Below, piece by piece: positions 16,855-25,654 of a stretch of DNA of 56,272 nucleotides (position 1 is its first letter; every line of letters begins with the position of its first letter). A program made the position numbers and the translations under genes. The notes beneath the pieces are model-generated. The model was not told the DNA's origin. It did not search any database and saw nothing but the letters and a program-made list of their open reading frames with translations. Origin of the DNA: an uncultured Chlorobiaceae bacterium (GTDB taxonomy: Bacteria; Bacteroidota; Chlorobiia; Chlorobiales; Chlorobiaceae). The DNA lies in contig CAJAIK010000046.1 of assembly GCA_903939765.1 (NCBI GenBank), forward strand, positions 1 to 56,272. Reading direction: 5' to 3'.

Positions 16855-18044
16855 AAATAGTTACGGTAATTGGCGCAAGACCGCAATTTGTCAAGGCTGC
16901 TGCCGTAAGTCGTGCTATTGCAGAGTATAACAATTCCATCAGCACTCAGCATGCCATGATCAATGAGATCATTGTACATACCGGACAGCATTTTGACGCG
17001 AATATGTCAGATATCTTTTTCGAAGAGATGCAGATCCCGCAACCGCACTATCACCTGGAGATACACTCGTTAAGTCATGGTGCAATGACTGGCCGCATGC
17101 TTGAACAGATTGAAGCGGTGCTTCTGAATGAAAAGCCAGATTACGTGATGGTCTATGGCGATACTAATTCAACACTGGCTGGAGCACTTGCAGCATGTAA
17201 ACTGCATATCAAGGTTATCCATGTCGAGGCAGGATTGCGCAGTTTCAACATGAAGATGCCGGAAGAGATCAACCGCATTCTGACTGACAGGATCAGTGAC
17301 ATTCTCTGCTGCCCGACAGAGACCGCTATCGGGCACCTCAAGCGTGAGGGTATTGATACAACCCTGGCCGAGAGTGTCAATCACCCGCTCGTGGTTGAGA
17401 CCGGAGATGTCATGCTTGATGCAGCTCTCTATTACAGCAAGTTTTCGCAAAAGAAAAGCACTCTTGTCAGAGATCTGCAACTGGAGGAAAGAGAGTTTGT
17501 TTTATGCACCATCCACAGAGCAGAAAATACCGATGATCCTGAACGACTTTCTGGCATATGTGAAGCACTTAAAGAGATCAGTAATCAGATAAAGGTGGTT
17601 CTGCCTCTTCACCCCAGAACAAGAAAGATTTTTGAATCAAGCAATGCAACCTCTGCATCTGCTAACTCTGGCTCTTCAGACTCGCTGATTATAATCGACC
17701 CTGTCGGATACTTTGATATGCTTGAACTTCTGAAGCAGACGAGCATAGTCATGACGGACAGCGGCGGATTGCAAAAGGAAGCATACTTTTTTGGCAAACC
17801 GTGTGTAGTGCTTCGCGATGAGACCGAGTGGACTGAATTGATGGAAAAGGGATACAACGTACTTGCCGGTGCAACTCATTCAGGCATTATCAATGCCTTT
17901 CGTCAAGTGAGTAAACGAAATATTCAGATTGAACCTGGAATATACGGTAAAGGAGAGGCTGCGCATAACATTATAAATGCCTTGCAAAAATGCCAACCAG
18001 CTTCAACAAACATATCTGAATTACCGAAAACTATCAGTGCCTGA
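16851..18044 (+). CDS. wecB: UDP-N-acetylglucosamine 2-epimerase, non-hydrolysing
   Basis: 397 residues, usual for the WecB/WbpI family that interconverts UDP-GlcNAc-type and UDP-ManNAc-type sugars. It opens 'VTVIGARPQFVKAAAVS', has 'GDTNSTLAGALAA', 'HVEAGLRSFNMKMPEE' and 'DRISDILCCPTE', then the C-terminal 'TDSGGLQKEAYFFGKPCVVLR'. Start TTG 16851 lies after a GAGAGG. In the WbpA-B-D context it may act as WbpI, epimerising UDP-diacetamido-glucuronic acid; WecB activity on UDP-GlcNAc is equally possible from sequence alone. Confidence 0.9.
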   Translation: MKIVTVIGARPQFVKAAAVSRAIAEYNNSISTQHAMINEIIVHTGQHFDANMSDIFFEEMQIPQPHYHLEIHSLSHGAMTGRMLEQIEAVLLNEKPDYVMVYGDTNSTLAGALAACKLHIKVIHVEAGLRSFNMKMPEEINRILTDRISDILCCPTETAIGHLKREGIDTTLAESVNHPLVVETGDVMLDAALYYSKFSQKKSTLVRDLQLEEREFVLCTIHRAENTDDPERLSGICEALKEISNQIKVVLPLHPRTRKIFESSNATSASANSGSSDSLIIIDPVGYFDMLELLKQTSIVMTDSGGLQKEAYFFGKPCVVLRDETEWTELMEKGYNVLAGATHSGIINAFRQVSKRNIQIEPGIYGKGEAAHNIINALQKCQPASTNISELPKTISA

Positions 18045-18069
18045 TTCCACCAAAGAGGTTGCCAACAAA

Positions 18070-19545
18070 ATGCCTGAGACAACGCGTACAGGCAAAGTGC
18101 TTGCCCTTTCCCTGGGAAGTGCGTTATCGATGGTTATCAGTATTTTTTTCGGAATGATATCGTCTCGCGTTCTATCAAAGCATGACTATGCAACTATACA
18201 GCAGACATTTCTCGCGTATAACTTTGCTGTCCCGATTCTGATGCTCGGCTTGCCCAATGCTGTTTATTATTTTTTGCCAAGGGAAAAACAATGCAAGCGC
18301 GGTGTACTCGTTGACAACATAGCGCTTCTGCTTGGGGCTGGACTTTTATTCAGTCTGTTTATTGGATTCGGCGGTTACAAGATGCTTGCCATGCGGTTTA
18401 ATAATCCTGATTTGCTTCATACCTTGCCCTGGCTGGTGCTCTATCCTTTTTTTCTTATGCCTGTTGCAGGGGTAAGTGCAGTTTTGGTTTCAGCAGATCA
18501 AACGAAAACTTTGGCAGTATACAATGTGATTTCAAGTTTGGCTCTTACGTTATCCGGTATTGTTGCTGTTCTTGTAACAAAGTCTTACGCCGCACCGATT
18601 TTTGTTCGCATTATCGTTCCGGCCGTCTTTCTGCCGATAGCGATGTACTTGATGTTTAAAGCGGTTCCCGGTAAAATGCGATGGCCAAAAAGGTTGGACA
18701 TGCAGGCAATGGTCCGTTATTCTGTGCCGCTTGGTCTTGCCTCTATCTTCGGGAGTTTGACACTTCAGATGGACAGTATGATTGTTTCATCAATGTGTTC
18801 ACCTGAAGATTTTGCCGTATACTACAATGGTGCAATTGAGCTTCCGCTGATCGGTATAATTACCGGATCAATTACAACGGTTGTATTTGCTGAAATGGCT
18901 AAGCTTTGTGCCAGAGGGGATATGGAAGCCGCATTACAATTGTTTCACAAAGCAAGTATAAAGTCGGCCTGTATTCTGTTTCCCTCCATGTGCTTTCTTC
19001 TCGTTACGGCAACTCCTTTTATCACAGTTCTTTATTCCGAGCAGTATCATGCTAGTGTTGTCCCGTTTGTCATTTATCTCTTTGTGCTGCCGGTTCGTAT
19101 TGTTGTTTATGGTGCAGCACTTATGGCTCTCGGTATGACGCGTGTGGTGTTGTTTCGCAGTATACTTGATCTTGCCATTAACGCGATTCTGTGCTATTTT
19201 CTGGTTAAGCGATTTGGATATATAGGTGCTGCAGTCTCTCTTTTAGTAACGTTATATATTTGGACAACTCCATACAATCTCTACAAGATTGCCAAGGGTT
19301 TTGGTGTTAGTTGGAGTGCAAGTATGCCGTTTAATTCACTTTTTAAAATGCTTTTTATTTGTGCATTGTGTATGCCGGTCGCTGCTGTTGGTGCGTATGC
19401 ATTTCCCTTGATATCGCTGGGCCAATTGATTCTTGCAACACTTCTATACTGGCCGATAGCTGGCTATCTACTCTACAGAAATAAGTTTTTTGACTTACCT
19501 TCCAGACTTGAACGACTTATTCCTCAATTATTAAGAGTTCAATAA
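18070..19545 (+). CDS. Polysaccharide flippase, Wzx/MOP superfamily
   Basis: 491 residues from ATG 18070, with about 12-14 hydrophobic segments across the whole length. It opens 'TGKVLALSLGSALSMVISI', as in the oligosaccharide flippases that move undecaprenyl-linked repeat units across the inner membrane. The frame is open back to ATG 17977, but that start would overlap the epimerase by 68 bases; a GAGG at 18054-18057 favours 18070. It stands between sugar-nucleotide genes and transferase genes, as Wzx usually does. Confidence 0.88.
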   Translation: MPETTRTGKVLALSLGSALSMVISIFFGMISSRVLSKHDYATIQQTFLAYNFAVPILMLGLPNAVYYFLPREKQCKRGVLVDNIALLLGAGLLFSLFIGFGGYKMLAMRFNNPDLLHTLPWLVLYPFFLMPVAGVSAVLVSADQTKTLAVYNVISSLALTLSGIVAVLVTKSYAAPIFVRIIVPAVFLPIAMYLMFKAVPGKMRWPKRLDMQAMVRYSVPLGLASIFGSLTLQMDSMIVSSMCSPEDFAVYYNGAIELPLIGIITGSITTVVFAEMAKLCARGDMEAALQLFHKASIKSACILFPSMCFLLVTATPFITVLYSEQYHASVVPFVIYLFVLPVRIVVYGAALMALGMTRVVLFRSILDLAINAILCYFLVKRFGYIGAAVSLLVTLYIWTTPYNLYKIAKGFGVSWSASMPFNSLFKMLFICALCMPVAAVGAYAFPLISLGQLILATLLYWPIAGYLLYRNKFFDLPSRLERLIPQLLRVQ

Positions 19546-19569
19546 TAAAAAAATAAAGGCAAACAAGAA

Positions 19570-20391
19570 ATGAGTTTTGAAGAAAGTTATTACGAAAACA
19601 CTGATCTTTGGGTTTCAAAATGCTTTAGTTTAGCTGATAAAGAACGTTACGCAACTATTGCTGATAAGTTGCCGGAAAATATACAAAGCTTGCTTGATGT
19701 TGGTTGCGGAAATGGCCTTTTTTTAAAGTATCTAACGCATAACAAAAAAAAACGTTATGATCGCTTGTGTGGGACCGATAGATGTACGATAGCTTTGGCT
19801 TGTGTTGAAGCGGAAAAAATTCAAGCAAGTATTGATTCATTGCCATTCATTGGTGATGAATTTGATATGGTTTCATGTATGGAAGTTTTAGAGCATTTAC
19901 CTCAAGAAATTTTTATCAGTGCGATTAATGAATTGAGTAGAGTTTCTCGTCGCTATATACTTATATGTGTTCCGTATAATGAAAATCTTCGATTATTGTA
20001 CACGGAATGTACAAAATGTTTTTGCCGCTTTAATCCTCATTATCATCTTCGTAAATTCGATCAGAATACGATGTTGAATTTGTTTGAGGCAAAAGGATTT
20101 AGATGTTTGGAAGTATTTTATATGCATCCAAAAAGGATTGTCCCAACTCAAATCGAACAGACGTTACAATTTATTGGAGCAGTAAAACGAAAAATACTTC
20201 GACAAAATGGTCCAACAATGGAAAAAAACGCGGTTTGTCCTGCATGTGGGTATACTCTTCGTGGAAATAATAATACAGCGCAGACAGGTTTAGACGCGCC
20301 AAACAGTCGTGCAGGAATGTCGATAAGATCATTGTTTAAGATAAAGTCAAGTTGGCGTTGGATAGGAGCTCTATACGAACGAGTCTCATAA
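19570..20391 (+). CDS. Class I SAM-dependent methyltransferase
   Basis: 273 residues. Motif I 'LLDVGCGNGLFLKYL' (~40-54), an acidic post-I position and 'FDMVSCMEVLEHLP' (motif IV region) identify a Methyltransf_11/25-type fold that uses S-adenosylmethionine. Cys-rich pieces ('ECTKCFCRF' and 'CPACGYTL') hint at a small metal-binding addition in the C-terminal part. The substrate is probably a sugar in this locus. The gene is clearly more AT-rich than its neighbours, suggesting separate acquisition. AAAGG precedes ATG 19570. Confidence 0.85.
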   Translation: MSFEESYYENTDLWVSKCFSLADKERYATIADKLPENIQSLLDVGCGNGLFLKYLTHNKKKRYDRLCGTDRCTIALACVEAEKIQASIDSLPFIGDEFDMVSCMEVLEHLPQEIFISAINELSRVSRRYILICVPYNENLRLLYTECTKCFCRFNPHYHLRKFDQNTMLNLFEAKGFRCLEVFYMHPKRIVPTQIEQTLQFIGAVKRKILRQNGPTMEKNAVCPACGYTLRGNNNTAQTGLDAPNSRAGMSIRSLFKIKSSWRWIGALYERVS

Positions 20392-20466
20392 ACAGTGAAC
20401 CGAGTGTGAAAATTATTTGATCACACCGATCACAATTTTGTAATCGCATCGTAATATGAATATACA

Positions 20467-21789
20467 TTGAAGAACTCCTCCAGACGACTGCTCTTTTTAG
20501 CATATCCTTTTCCTCCTTCAACAGCTATAGGTGCTGTGCGATCATGGTCAATCGCCAAGCATCTCGCGCGGTTAGGCTGGGATGTTACTGTAGTTACGCC
20601 CGCAGCAGGTGACGCTATCGACAGGGTCGCCATGGTCGCTGCTGAAAAAGGGTGCACACAAGAGGGTATTAAAAGGTTTTTTGCCGGCACACTGCACTGG
20701 CGTCCATGTTCTCGGCCAACCGAGCAGTTGGCGGAATGGTTCCGATATTTACCGTTTTTTCTGCTTACACGTCTGCTTCGACCTATTGGAATTGGTCTGG
20801 ATGAAACCTGGGTGATTCAGTGCATCCGGAAATGTTCACAGTTTATACCAGGAGATTTTGATGTTGTTCTTGCAACCGGTTCTCCGTTCACTACGTTTAT
20901 TGGCGCGAAAATAGTTGCCCGGCGTCTGGGCATTTCGTATGTCCTCGACTATCGGGATCCTTGGGTGCTGAGCGCACTTAAGCGTAATCAGTTTGTCTCG
21001 CTCATTGGACCATTGGAGCGCTATTTGATCCGTCATGCGGCCGAAACAATTATGGTTTCATTTTCTCAAGCCAGGAATCAGTGCGAAGCGTTCGGCATGA
21101 CAAAACCGCCTGTTGTTATCACGAACGGCTATGATCCTGATGTACTTGATGGAGTCGTAGCAAAAATATCAGAAGAGTTTGCAGTTGTCTATGCTGGTAC
21201 CTTCTATCAAGGGCAGAGAGAAATTGATCCTGTTCTGAAAGCTGTAAAGATTGCCTCAGAGATGCAGGGGAGGGAGTCAAATCCGATTCGACTGCATTAC
21301 TATGGAAGCGATGTCAATCATGTGATGGAAAGGGCAAAAGCATATGACGCTGAACACGTAGTAAGCTGCCATGGTCAGGTGCCACGTGCACAGGCTTTGG
21401 CTGCAATCAAAGGTTCAGGAGTCGCTGTTGTCATTACGTGTGTCAGCGATAAAGCAGATCTTGCGGCACGTGGTATCATAACTGGCAAGATCTTTGAGCC
21501 ACTTGGAATGGGTGTGCCAATTTTATTGGTTGCTCCCGAAGGAAGTGATGCAACTGCTATCGTGGAAGAAACTGCGGTTGGCCGCAGTTTTCGTTCTTCG
21601 CAAGTGGACTCTATGGCTCACTGGTTGGTGGAGCTTGCCCGTAAACAGGTAACGGTTCGCAATGATTCTCTCAAAGCCTTTTCGTGGCCAGTGTTGACTG
21701 GCCAGCTTGACGCGATTCTCTGCAAGGCCATAACCGAAGCCAAGATTGAGAGAAATCTAAAAAACTTTTCTTTCCTTGGAAAGAAGTGA
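20467..21789 (+). CDS. Glycosyltransferase, GT4-like (GT-B fold)
   Basis: 440 residues. The N-terminal acceptor half opens 'LLFLAYPFPPSTAIGAVRS' with the Gly-loop of GT4 enzymes, followed by 'HLARLGWDVTVVTP'. The donor half has 'FAVVYAGTFYQGQREIDPVL' and a late 'KIFEPLGMGVPILLVAPEGSD' block. The start is TTG 20467 with no clear ribosome binding site. It probably adds one sugar to the lipid-linked repeat on the cytoplasmic side; donor and acceptor are unknown. Confidence 0.85.
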   Translation: MKNSSRRLLFLAYPFPPSTAIGAVRSWSIAKHLARLGWDVTVVTPAAGDAIDRVAMVAAEKGCTQEGIKRFFAGTLHWRPCSRPTEQLAEWFRYLPFFLLTRLLRPIGIGLDETWVIQCIRKCSQFIPGDFDVVLATGSPFTTFIGAKIVARRLGISYVLDYRDPWVLSALKRNQFVSLIGPLERYLIRHAAETIMVSFSQARNQCEAFGMTKPPVVITNGYDPDVLDGVVAKISEEFAVVYAGTFYQGQREIDPVLKAVKIASEMQGRESNPIRLHYYGSDVNHVMERAKAYDAEHVVSCHGQVPRAQALAAIKGSGVAVVITCVSDKADLAARGIITGKIFEPLGMGVPILLVAPEGSDATAIVEETAVGRSFRSSQVDSMAHWLVELARKQVTVRNDSLKAFSWPVLTGQLDAILCKAITEAKIERNLKNFSFLGKK

Positions 21790-21951
21790 GCAAAGGTGTT
21801 GGGTGCAGCCTTCAGACGTCAACAGTGCAGGATAAACTGACAAAGAGCATACTGTATCGTGTTATCTCATATGTAAAAAGCGAGATGAGAAGCATTTAGA
21901 AACTAATACTGATTGATCGTCAGTGTGAATTTCAAGTATAAATGACGCGAA

Positions 21952-23262
21952 ATGTTTACCATTGAGAACCTTCTGTATAGCATTTTTTTGCCGCTTAATA
22001 ATCCTCGTGCTGGTCTTAGAGTGGGCCGCTTGTATGCCGATCTTCAAAAAAGTCAATGGTACGATCACCGTGCTCTTGAGCAACTCCAGAATGCAAAAGT
22101 TAAGTGTTTGATGGAGTACGCAAGAAATAACGTCCCTTTTTATAAAGATTATAATGCTTGGGAAGGTAAAACAGATACGACCTTTAGGGAGACATTGGCA
22201 ACCTATCCTATTTTAAAAAAGGAAGATATTCGGGCCAATTCTTTGCATATGCATACTATCACCGGAATGCCTCGCGCTTGCATCGTTGCTACGACTGGAG
22301 GAACCACAGGTAAACCTATAGAGGTATGGCATAGCAGGAAAAATCGCGCATTGGTGGATGCGGCAACCTGGAGAGGTCGCTCTTGGGTTGGGATAAAGCC
22401 TTGGACGAGAGGAGTTAATGTGCAGTCATTCGGACGTGGTTCTTGGTATGGACGGTTACGGGTTCGATTGACTAATAAATGGATCATGGATGTTTTTGGG
22501 CAAACATACGCTGAAAAGTTACAAAGTGCAAAGGAGCTGTTACGGATTAGTCCAAAGTACCTGGAAGGATTTGTTTCGGAAACTTTGGCATTAGGTGATG
22601 CCTGTTATGCGAGTGGGGTACAAATTGATCGTGTATTAACCACAGGCGAAATGCTCTACCAACACAACCGAGACGAGATTAAGAGACTATATGGAGCTGA
22701 GGTATCTGTTTATTATGGATGCAATGAAATTGGTGCTATGGCTTTTGAGTGTGAGCACGGAAGCAAACATATTACAGACGAGCATGTTATCGTGGAGGTT
22801 GTAGATGAAAATGGTGTTCCTCAATGGGAAAAACCAGGAAGAATTCTTTTGACTGACCTGGATAACTACCTGACACCGTTTATTCGCTATGAAGTTGGAG
22901 ATATAGGCATATTAACACGCTCTTCATGCCCTTGCGGTCGAGAATTGACATTGCTTAAAGATCTCGAAGGGAGGACTCAGGATTTTATCATAAATGCGTC
23001 AGGCGATAAATTGAGCAGTTTGTTTTTTGCAGGAAGATTTAAGGATATGAAGCTCATCCATCGCATTCAGCTCGTCCAAAGAAGTCTTAACGAGATAGAC
23101 CTTCTTTATGAAGGGTCGTCTGAGGTTGCTGAAAGTGAACTGGAAGAGATTATTTCTGAAATACATAATCGACTAGGTCCTGAAATGCAAGTGTCAATAA
23201 AGCAGGTCGGGCAATTGATATATACAGGTCGGGGCAAATGTAGGCTTATCATAAATCTTTAA
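21952..23262 (+). CDS. Adenylate-forming enzyme, CapK/PaaK family
   Basis: 436 residues related to phenylacetate-CoA ligase and CapK. Visible motifs are the P-loop-like 'ATTGGTTGKPIEVWHS' (~112-127), 'YYGCNEIGAMAFECEHG', and 'LDNYLTPFIRYEVGDIG' with the conserved Asp, followed by a Cys pair ('SSCPCGR'). CapK-type proteins are common in capsule loci, where a role in activating an acyl or amino-acid substituent is suspected but rarely proven. It stands 162 bases after a glycosyltransferase and before the polymerase. Confidence 0.85.
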   Translation: MFTIENLLYSIFLPLNNPRAGLRVGRLYADLQKSQWYDHRALEQLQNAKVKCLMEYARNNVPFYKDYNAWEGKTDTTFRETLATYPILKKEDIRANSLHMHTITGMPRACIVATTGGTTGKPIEVWHSRKNRALVDAATWRGRSWVGIKPWTRGVNVQSFGRGSWYGRLRVRLTNKWIMDVFGQTYAEKLQSAKELLRISPKYLEGFVSETLALGDACYASGVQIDRVLTTGEMLYQHNRDEIKRLYGAEVSVYYGCNEIGAMAFECEHGSKHITDEHVIVEVVDENGVPQWEKPGRILLTDLDNYLTPFIRYEVGDIGILTRSSCPCGRELTLLKDLEGRTQDFIINASGDKLSSLFFAGRFKDMKLIHRIQLVQRSLNEIDLLYEGSSEVAESELEEIISEIHNRLGPEMQVSIKQVGQLIYTGRGKCRLIINL

Positions 23263-23405
23263 GAGATAGATCGCCCTCGATCAATGCGTTAAATATTCAA
23301 AACAGAAAAAAATAGGTTTTTATAGTGAGCTTGTGAAAAAAAATCCATGTGTAGTTATTCTCTTTTGATTTATCTATAAGGAAAAATTCGAAAAATCGAG
23401 CATTT

Positions 23406-24713
23406 ATGGTGTATTTATTGCTTATAATTCTTGCTGTTATCCTTATAATCTGGATATATAGATATCCCTTTTATGGCTTAATCTTTATGATATTGGTCAA
23501 TTCTGTTGAGGGGCTTTTTCCGTTGACTAAAGGGTTAACTATTGGCCGTTTTGTAGGTATATTTGCTTGCATAGGATGGGTAAACTACTTGCAAAAAAAT
23601 GGCGGAATAATGTTTCGCTTGGGTAAGAGTAAATTAATAAGGAGTTTATGGGCATTTCCAATGTTCTGTTTGTTTGGCGTTATCTTTGGTAAAAAGCCTT
23701 TTGATAACGTTTTCTTTTTTTTGACAATTTTATTATTGGCCATAATGGCCATTATGATTGAAAGCCTTGTCGATAATAAAAGAAAACTTTATTTACTGCT
23801 ATTAGCAATAGCAATGTCTTCTGTATTGATATCTATACTTCCATTCGCTGATTATTTTAATATAGATCTTTATTCTCCTCTTGGTGTTGAACATGGATTT
23901 GGCACTGAAGGGGTGAGGGCAAAAGGTCTGACTAACAGCTCAAACAGTTTAGGTTTGGACGCGGCAATGGGGCTGTTTTGTGTATTGGCGATTATTAATT
24001 TAAAACATCGTATGCTGGGGAATATTTCTCTGTTAGTCATTGCGCTAATATTAATTGGTGGGCTTTTGCTTTCTGGTTCAAGGACAAACTTGATCATATT
24101 TATAGTTTTTTTGTTTGTTTTTGGCGGGTTTCGCTTTGCGGGACCAAAACGTGGCTTTTATTCTTCCCTGGTTAAGGGGGGATGTTTGATTGCAATTGGG
24201 TTTCTGGCGTATAAGCGAATTCCAGAGGAGCTTCAAGACCGGTTTATTTTTTTTGGAAAAAATGTTCAAGCCTCAACGTTAGATAGAGCGCAATTCGCTG
24301 ATGACCAGCGCAAAAATGCGCTTTATGTATTCTCGCGTCATCCAATATTTGGTGTAGGTTTGAATGGTTTTAGGGTGAATAGCCATGGAGCACATGATAC
24401 CGTTTCAGGATTATTAGCGGAGACAGGATTGTTGGGTATATTTTCATTTATTTGGTTGGTTTTTTCATGTTTGAAAAAGCTATATCGTAGTAGTATAAAA
24501 TGCAAAAAAGCTGATCTTAAATTATATTATTACAGTATAACGCTTATGGCTTCTTTTATTGCAATTCTTGTCGGTGGTTGGGGTGGCTATACGGTATATT
24601 ATAATCGTTGGTTTTGGATTGTAGTTGGGATTTCATCTGTCATTGAACGATGGTCATTAACTCTGCATATTAAGCAAGAGAGATTATCGAAAAAGATGCA
24701 ATTGCGTTATTAA
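23406..24713 (+). CDS. O-antigen ligase / Wzy-type polymerase
   Basis: 435 residues with about 10-11 membrane segments. The Wzy_C signature is present: 'GLLLSGSRTNLIIFIVF' (~218-234), a periplasmic loop, then 'FSRHPIFGVGLNGFRV' and 'HDTVSGLLAETGLLGIFSF'. Wzy polymerases and WaaL ligases share this layout; next to a Wzc-like co-polymerase and a flippase, a polymerase is more likely. The gene is very AT-rich. It is the only Wzy-like gene I see in the window. Confidence 0.87.
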   Translation: MVYLLLIILAVILIIWIYRYPFYGLIFMILVNSVEGLFPLTKGLTIGRFVGIFACIGWVNYLQKNGGIMFRLGKSKLIRSLWAFPMFCLFGVIFGKKPFDNVFFFLTILLLAIMAIMIESLVDNKRKLYLLLLAIAMSSVLISILPFADYFNIDLYSPLGVEHGFGTEGVRAKGLTNSSNSLGLDAAMGLFCVLAIINLKHRMLGNISLLVIALILIGGLLLSGSRTNLIIFIVFLFVFGGFRFAGPKRGFYSSLVKGGCLIAIGFLAYKRIPEELQDRFIFFGKNVQASTLDRAQFADDQRKNALYVFSRHPIFGVGLNGFRVNSHGAHDTVSGLLAETGLLGIFSFIWLVFSCLKKLYRSSIKCKKADLKLYYYSITLMASFIAILVGGWGGYTVYYNRWFWIVVGISSVIERWSLTLHIKQERLSKKMQLRY

Positions 24714-24781
24714 TGCTCTTTTTTCAAATTAAGGGTAAATGTTTGCCTAAAAATACAGAGTAACCCAAACAATAGAATGCG

Positions 24782-25633
24782 ATGGTCAGTGAAGAAATGT
24801 TTGCCTTGGAAGAAAAAAAAATGGGTAAAAAAGTTCACTTGCATGATGGTGTTTGGTGGATAAAATCAGCCCCTTTTTATTATAAGCCTGTTCATGAATT
24901 TCGTCCAATTCCCTGTAAGAGTTTATATCCTGATCCATTAAAATCTTTAGGAGGATATTCTTATCAGCTATCAGATTCCTTGCTGGCCAATAGATACGTC
25001 CGTCATAACATGTTACAGGGTGATTCCTTAAGAGCTTTTTCTTTAGAGCGAATAAGCGGGAAACGAAGAAACATGGTCCGTATGGGTATTCGATATTGTC
25101 GGATTGAATTTATTAAAGAATCTGATGTTCTTTTGGAACAGATGAGATTGATTAATATTTCTCAAGCAAAACGATTTGAACGTGGGGGGGGATCAGATAC
25201 TTTTTTGCCATCAGATTACTATGAATTGCATGTGATTCAATGGAAAGCTGAAATTCAAAAATATTTTATTCATAAAGGTCATCAATTTGTAGGTGCTTTT
25301 GTTGGTGAAACTTTGGTGGCATATATCGACCTCATTCAATTAGAAGATACATGGATGTTCGGAGCAGTGAAAAGTAGTGACGAATATCTTAAGTATCGTC
25401 CTGTTGATGCATTGTATTACACCATACTCACTATGGCTTCCCAATGTGATGAGTGTAAAAGAGTTGTCAACGGTGGTGGATATGATGAACGTGATAGCCT
25501 GACATATTTCAAACGAGAATATTTATTAACTCCTGTAGACTTGCCTTATTATAGTCGAACACTACTTCCTGTTGATTTGTTGCGCGGTATTAAGAATAAG
25601 ATTATGAGTATCAATTCAAAAGTCTACGGTTAA
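24782..25633 (+). CDS. GNAT-like protein of polysaccharide loci
   Basis: 283 residues, soluble. The centre and C-terminal half look like a GNAT/FemAB-type acyltransferase: 'QFVGAFVGETLVAYIDLIQ' (strands 4-5), then 'PVDALYYTILTMASQCDECKR' and 'VNGGGYDERDSLTYFKREY'. I infer transfer of an acyl or aminoacyl group to a sugar, but no specific family is certain. It is AT-rich like the polymerase gene upstream and precedes an amidotransferase. ATG 24782 has no clear ribosome binding site. Confidence 0.65.
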   Translation: MVSEEMFALEEKKMGKKVHLHDGVWWIKSAPFYYKPVHEFRPIPCKSLYPDPLKSLGGYSYQLSDSLLANRYVRHNMLQGDSLRAFSLERISGKRRNMVRMGIRYCRIEFIKESDVLLEQMRLINISQAKRFERGGGSDTFLPSDYYELHVIQWKAEIQKYFIHKGHQFVGAFVGETLVAYIDLIQLEDTWMFGAVKSSDEYLKYRPVDALYYTILTMASQCDECKRVVNGGGYDERDSLTYFKREYLLTPVDLPYYSRTLLPVDLLRGIKNKIMSINSKVYG

Positions 25634-25654
25634 TCAAGGGAGCCCGTCGTAAAT